This document shows, piece by piece, positions 16,145 to 18,871 of a stretch of 18,871 nucleotides of DNA. Location of the stretch: contig NZ_JBNNGK010000031.1 in NCBI RefSeq assembly GCF_050268245.1, positions 1 to 18,871 of the forward strand, given 5' to 3'. The notes beneath the pieces were generated by a model. It was not told the origin of the DNA, did not search any database, and worked only from the letters and a program-made list of their open reading frames with translations. The translations under genes were made by a program, and so were the position numbers. This stretch comes from JBNNGK01 sp050268245. Lineage in GTDB: Bacteria > Pseudomonadota > Gammaproteobacteria > Enterobacterales > Enterobacteriaceae. Positions within the stretch are counted from its first letter, which is position 1. The number at the start of each line of letters is the position of its first letter.

Positions 16145-16405
16145 GAGAGGCATTGGTAGATAATTATGCTGATAAATTAAATAAATTCATTGTTTATAAC
16201 TATTTTTAACCGCATTGTCATAGACGCAAAAATCACGGTGCGATGATTAGAAAAATTCATTGCAGATAGGGTGATTTTATTTTCATTTATAATGAATAAT
16301 TATGCTTACTTAAGCCTTTGGGAAAAAGCGTTGATCTCTGTCATCGCGGGAAAAGCCGTTTCTGATTAGCATCACGGGCTTTGAACACAGAGAAACACCA
16401 AGATT
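16145..16405 (+). other. AT-rich region upstream of yhcC
   Basis: The stretch is AT-rich, with runs such as AAATTAAATAAATTC, and has no open reading frame I can support. A TATAAT at 16288-16293 could be a -10 box for yhcC, but no -35 sits at proper distance. Immediately before the yhcC ATG only GAGAAAC is purine-rich, a weak ribosome site. Confidence 0.4.
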
Positions 16406-17335
16406 ATGCAGTTGCCGCAATTAGTCAATATGTTTGGTGCCGATCTTCAACGTCGTTATGGCGAAAAGATCCATAAACTCTCGCTGCACGGCGGTTTCAG
16501 TTGCCCTAACCGTGACGGCACGTTAGGTCGCGGCGGGTGTACGTTCTGCAATGTGGCGTCGTTTGCTGATGAACAGATGCGGCAGCAGAGTATTACTGAG
16601 CAGTTGGCGATGCAGGCGCGTAAAACGAACCGTGCCAAACGTTATCTGGCTTACTTTCAGGCTTATACCAGTACTTATGCAGAGGTGGCATTGCTGGAAA
16701 GCATGTATCGGCAAGCGTTAACGCAAGCGGCCATGGTGGGGATTTGTGTGGGTACCCGGCCAGACTGCGTGCCGGATGCCGCGCTTGATCTGCTGGCAGA
16801 TTACCGTGCGCAGGGGTATGAGGTGTGGCTCGAACTGGGCTTGCAGTCTGCACGCGATAAAACGCTGAAACGTATTAATCGTGGGCATGATTTCTGCTGT
16901 TATCAACAGACCGTTCAGCGGGCGCGACAGCGAGGCCTGAAAGTATGCTGTCATTTGATCGTGGGTTTACCGGGGGAGACACTGGACGATCATTTGGCGA
17001 CGCTAAACGCGGTCGTGAGCGAAGGGGTCGACGGGATTAAGCTGCATCCACTGCACATTGTGGCGGGTAGCACCATGGCGCGAGCCTGGCATGCTGGGCG
17101 TTTATCCGCGTTGCCGTTGGAGGCGTATGCCGTCAGCGCCGGTGAAATGATTCGTCACACGCCCCACGACGTGGTATTTCATCGCATTTCGGCCAGTGCC
17201 CGCCAACCGACGTTGTTAGCCCCATTATGGTGCGAAAATCGCTGGAGCGGTATGCAGGCGGTCGGCGGTTATCTATTGCAACACGGTGGGCAAGGTTCGG
17301 CGCTGGCTGCGGGGTTACGCTATATGCCGCAGTAA
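16406..17335 (+). CDS. yhcC: Radical SAM protein YhcC
   Basis: The 309-residue product equals E. coli YhcC in length and is close to it throughout. It is a member of the radical SAM superfamily (YhcC/TIGR01212 type). The cysteines that should hold the [4Fe-4S] cluster are Cys33, Cys45 and Cys48 in CPNRDGTLGRGGCTFC, a C-x11-C-x2-C spacing typical of this subfamily and unlike the usual C-x3-C-x2-C. GTRPDCVPD, ELGLQSARDKTLKRINRGHD and LIVGLPGE are further family signatures. The substrate is not established as far as I know; a role in tRNA or other RNA modification has been suggested. It is divergent from gltB, as in E. coli. Confidence 0.93.
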   Translation: MQLPQLVNMFGADLQRRYGEKIHKLSLHGGFSCPNRDGTLGRGGCTFCNVASFADEQMRQQSITEQLAMQARKTNRAKRYLAYFQAYTSTYAEVALLESMYRQALTQAAMVGICVGTRPDCVPDAALDLLADYRAQGYEVWLELGLQSARDKTLKRINRGHDFCCYQQTVQRARQRGLKVCCHLIVGLPGETLDDHLATLNAVVSEGVDGIKLHPLHIVAGSTMARAWHAGRLSALPLEAYAVSAGEMIRHTPHDVVFHRISASARQPTLLAPLWCENRWSGMQAVGGYLLQHGGQGSALAAGLRYMPQ

Positions 17336-17374
17336 GCTATTTCACGCGGCGGAGATTTCCTAAGTAATGTTAGA

Positions 17375-18493
17375 TCATAATCTTCGGCTGATATCTATAA
17401 ACGGCCTTTCTATAAATCGATATGTCAGTGTGGAGATAAGCAAAATCAAGAAGAAAACAACGCTAGAAATAGTGATGTATTCAGTTGTAGTTAATATAAT
17501 GCTGTGAGATTTTATATAATGATTCAAGCAGAACCAAAAAATTCCATGCAATAAGTAAATACTATAACTAACATCACCTAAACGAATGAACCCTTTAAGG
17601 CGGAGTAGTCTAAAAACATCACCTCCCATAGCAATCATAATGAATATTAACGCAATTACCGGTACACAATATAGTTGATATGCATCAGCCTTAATGGCAA
17701 AAGAGAGTAGTATGGCTGCGATTATTCCAATGTTACAGTGTGTTTTTTTTAGCTGGAACTGCATTGACATCTCCTTTGCTAAAAAACCAATGGCAAAGAA
17801 TGAAATAAGTATTGCATTCCTTGTGTTCCAGTTTGTTAAAACATACATGCAGAAGAAAAGTGCCGAGAAACTTAATACGAATGGTTTTGCACGATCCCGC
17901 AATAAAAATACCCATGGCAGGCTAAAGTAAAAACCCCACTCCCAAAACAATGTCCATGGAGTAGCAGCATTAATTAATGAAACATTTGTCATACCAAAAA
18001 CATCTGGTTTATTGCCGTAAATACCTGCATCAAACCATAGGTATGCTTTCATGAATATGTCTGACATTTCTATGTTATTGCGCTGAATCCAAGCTGCAAT
18101 TAATAAACATAGCAAACTTGATAAGGTTAGTAGCGGTGCGATTCGAAGAAGACGTTTTACATAAAATTTTGGCCATGAGACGATTTTGATATTTGCGAAA
18201 ATGTAACCTGAAATCATGAAAAATAAAGCTACGCCAATGCCACCTATTTTCTGGTTTATAGGGTAGTCGGAAATGGCTGCAAGAGCCCAATCTTTTCCGT
18301 TAAAATAAAAATAACTTAAGATATAATGGTGAAATAGAACTAGGCTTGCCAATAAAAATCTGAGCCCGTCTATTTGACTAACTCTGGATTCATTGTTTTT
18401 GTCTATAAATGAGAATGCACGCGCGCTAAATACTAGACCAGCAGCGATAATACAAATAAGCATCCAAAAGAAAAGCTGAGTTTGTTCTATCAT
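17375..18493 (-). CDS. Membrane O-acyltransferase (acyltransferase family 3)
   Basis: The 372-residue polytopic protein belongs to the Acyl_transf_3 / OafA-YrhL family, which O-acetylates O-antigen, capsule, peptidoglycan or other envelope glycans. The paired residues Arg45 and His56 (GLRFLLASLVLFHHY, R-X10-H) form the expected active-site motif. FFMISGY is at 91-97, RLLRIAP at 114-120, PWTLFWEWGFY at 179-189, LGDVSYSIYLLHG at 305-317 and RFIERPF at 359-365. I estimate ten or eleven membrane helices. An extra helix (about 8-29) precedes the usual first one. There is no SGNH domain, so it is the short, acyltransferase-only type. Base composition is much more AT-rich than its neighbours, which suggests transfer. 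The substrate cannot be inferred, and no glycan genes adjoin it. It converges on yhcC with 39 bp between. Confidence 0.88.
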   Translation of the reverse strand: MIEQTQLFFWMLICIIAAGLVFSARAFSFIDKNNESRVSQIDGLRFLLASLVLFHHYILSYFYFNGKDWALAAISDYPINQKIGGIGVALFFMISGYIFANIKIVSWPKFYVKRLLRIAPLLTLSSLLCLLIAAWIQRNNIEMSDIFMKAYLWFDAGIYGNKPDVFGMTNVSLINAATPWTLFWEWGFYFSLPWVFLLRDRAKPFVLSFSALFFCMYVLTNWNTRNAILISFFAIGFLAKEMSMQFQLKKTHCNIGIIAAILLSFAIKADAYQLYCVPVIALIFIMIAMGGDVFRLLRLKGFIRLGDVSYSIYLLHGIFWFCLNHYIKSHSIILTTTEYITISSVVFFLILLISTLTYRFIERPFIDISRRL

Positions 18494-18632
18494 GGTGTAA
18501 TTTATTGGAATAAAGTAAATAGTAACGTAGTATATCAGAAAATGATTATCAGGTTATAGGTGTAATTTGTGATGATTTTATCAAGTGCTCAGACTCGGTT
18601 ATGATCGAAATGTTATATTTTCAGGAGTATTT
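18494..18632. other. AT-rich gap upstream of the acyltransferase gene
   Basis: The gap between the divergent acyltransferase gene and the small ORF at 18633 is AT-rich. On the minus strand TATACT could be a -10 box for the acyltransferase, but no fitting -35 is visible. Its ribosome site is also weak. Confidence 0.35.
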
Positions 18633-18761
18633 TTGCGTGTAAAAAGCATTACCCTGAATCGCCGCTTCGGTATGCCAAAAGCGCTGGTCAGTCAGTATTT
18701 GCGGTTGGTTAGTGTGCTTGAACCCGTCATCGCGCTGTTACAGGATGACGAAAGACATTGA
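18633..18761 (+). CDS. Small ORF with ParB/KorB-like helix-turn-helix signature, possibly a gene remnant
   Basis: A 42-codon frame begins at TTG (18633) with CAGGAG 5 bases upstream and ends at TGA (18761). The frame is open back to 18576, so a longer form is possible. The peptide contains RRFGMPKALVSQYLRLVSVL and then EPVIALLQDDERH. The pattern of F/LG(M)(S/P)K-x2-VSQ-x-L-x-L followed by EPV/I is what I associate with the recognition helix of ParB/KorB/RepB-type DNA-binding proteins. It is far too short for a whole member of that family, so it is either a remnant of an integrated plasmid-like element or a chance ORF. It lies 15 bp from an insertion-sequence end. Confidence 0.3.
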   Translation: MRVKSITLNRRFGMPKALVSQYLRLVSVLEPVIALLQDDERH

Positions 18762-18776
18762 TTTGGTCTACAGGTT

Positions 18777-18871
18777 TGATCCTACCCGCGTAATGTGGAC
18801 ACGGCCCTAAGCGAGATTCTGGTTTTCAAATTGTTCCGGACTGAGTCCGCCACAGGCACTGTGGCGACGCC
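18777..18871 (-). mobile_element. End of an IS3-family insertion sequence (truncated by window edge)
   Basis: The element begins at about 18777 with TGATCCTACCCGCGTAATG and GGACAC, which resembles the terminal inverted repeat of IS3-family elements such as IS1222 (recollection). Reading in from the boundary on the minus strand it holds the 3' end of a transposase gene. The other end, and so any target duplication, is outside the window. Confidence 0.75.
18807..18871 (-). CDS. IS3-family transposase OrfB, C-terminal end only
   Basis: The minus strand codes for the last 21 residues of a protein, ending HSACGGLSPEQFENQNLA and then TAG at 18807-18809. This matches the C-terminus of IS3-family OrfB integrases, where the segment after the last DDE residue reads H-S-x-G-x-LSP-x-x-F-E. 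The 5' part lies beyond the window, so I cannot say whether the gene is intact. A cytosine-rich stretch follows the stop toward the IS end, as is usual. Confidence 0.72.
   Translation of the reverse strand, partial: RRHSACGGLSPEQFENQNLA

Noticed and set aside
16260..16293. Sigma-70 promoter for yhcC with TTGCAG and TATAAT
   Set aside because: The spacer is 22 bp, too long for a working promoter of this type.

Overview
The window is a chromosomal segment of an enterobacterium (order Enterobacterales). Nearly every protein matches its Escherichia coli counterpart in length and motifs. The gene order is the enteric core block ibaG-murA / degS-degQ / zapG / zapE / rplM-rpsI / sspA-sspB / gltB-gltD / yhcC. 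A Serratia/Yersinia/Pectobacterium-type organism seems more likely than E. coli itself, judged from protein divergence and from the absence of arcB immediately after yhcC. The species cannot be fixed from sequence alone.

Layout. Bases 1-166 hold a terminator that probably closes the upstream mla operon. ibaG and murA follow on the plus strand. Between the converging 3' ends of murA and degS lies a tandem array of four REP-pair (BIME) units with an exact 142-bp period. On the minus strand come degS and degQ (periplasmic envelope-stress proteases), then zapG (cell envelope/division). zapE is divergent from zapG. After a 458-bp gap with a perfect long hairpin and a leader come rplM-rpsI (ribosomal proteins L13 and S9), a terminator, and sspA-sspB (stringent starvation protein and ClpXP adaptor) behind a long structured leader. 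sspB converges on gltBD (glutamate synthase, minus strand) across two hairpins. gltB and yhcC are divergent and share a 694-bp AT-rich control region. It holds a good sigma-70-type promoter for gltB, a structured leader and an NtrC-like site.

From about 17.34 kb to the end the character changes. An AT-rich membrane O-acyltransferase gene, a tiny ORF with a ParB/KorB-like helix-turn-helix signature, and the end of an IS3-family insertion sequence sit where arcB follows yhcC in E. coli. This is the only clearly accessory part of the window.

I see no CRISPR array, tRNA, rRNA, toxin-antitoxin pair, phage module or obvious new defence system. Most of the window is conserved housekeeping sequence. 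What deserves a second look is the BIME array, the regulatory leaders of gltB and sspA, and the small accessory islet at the right end.
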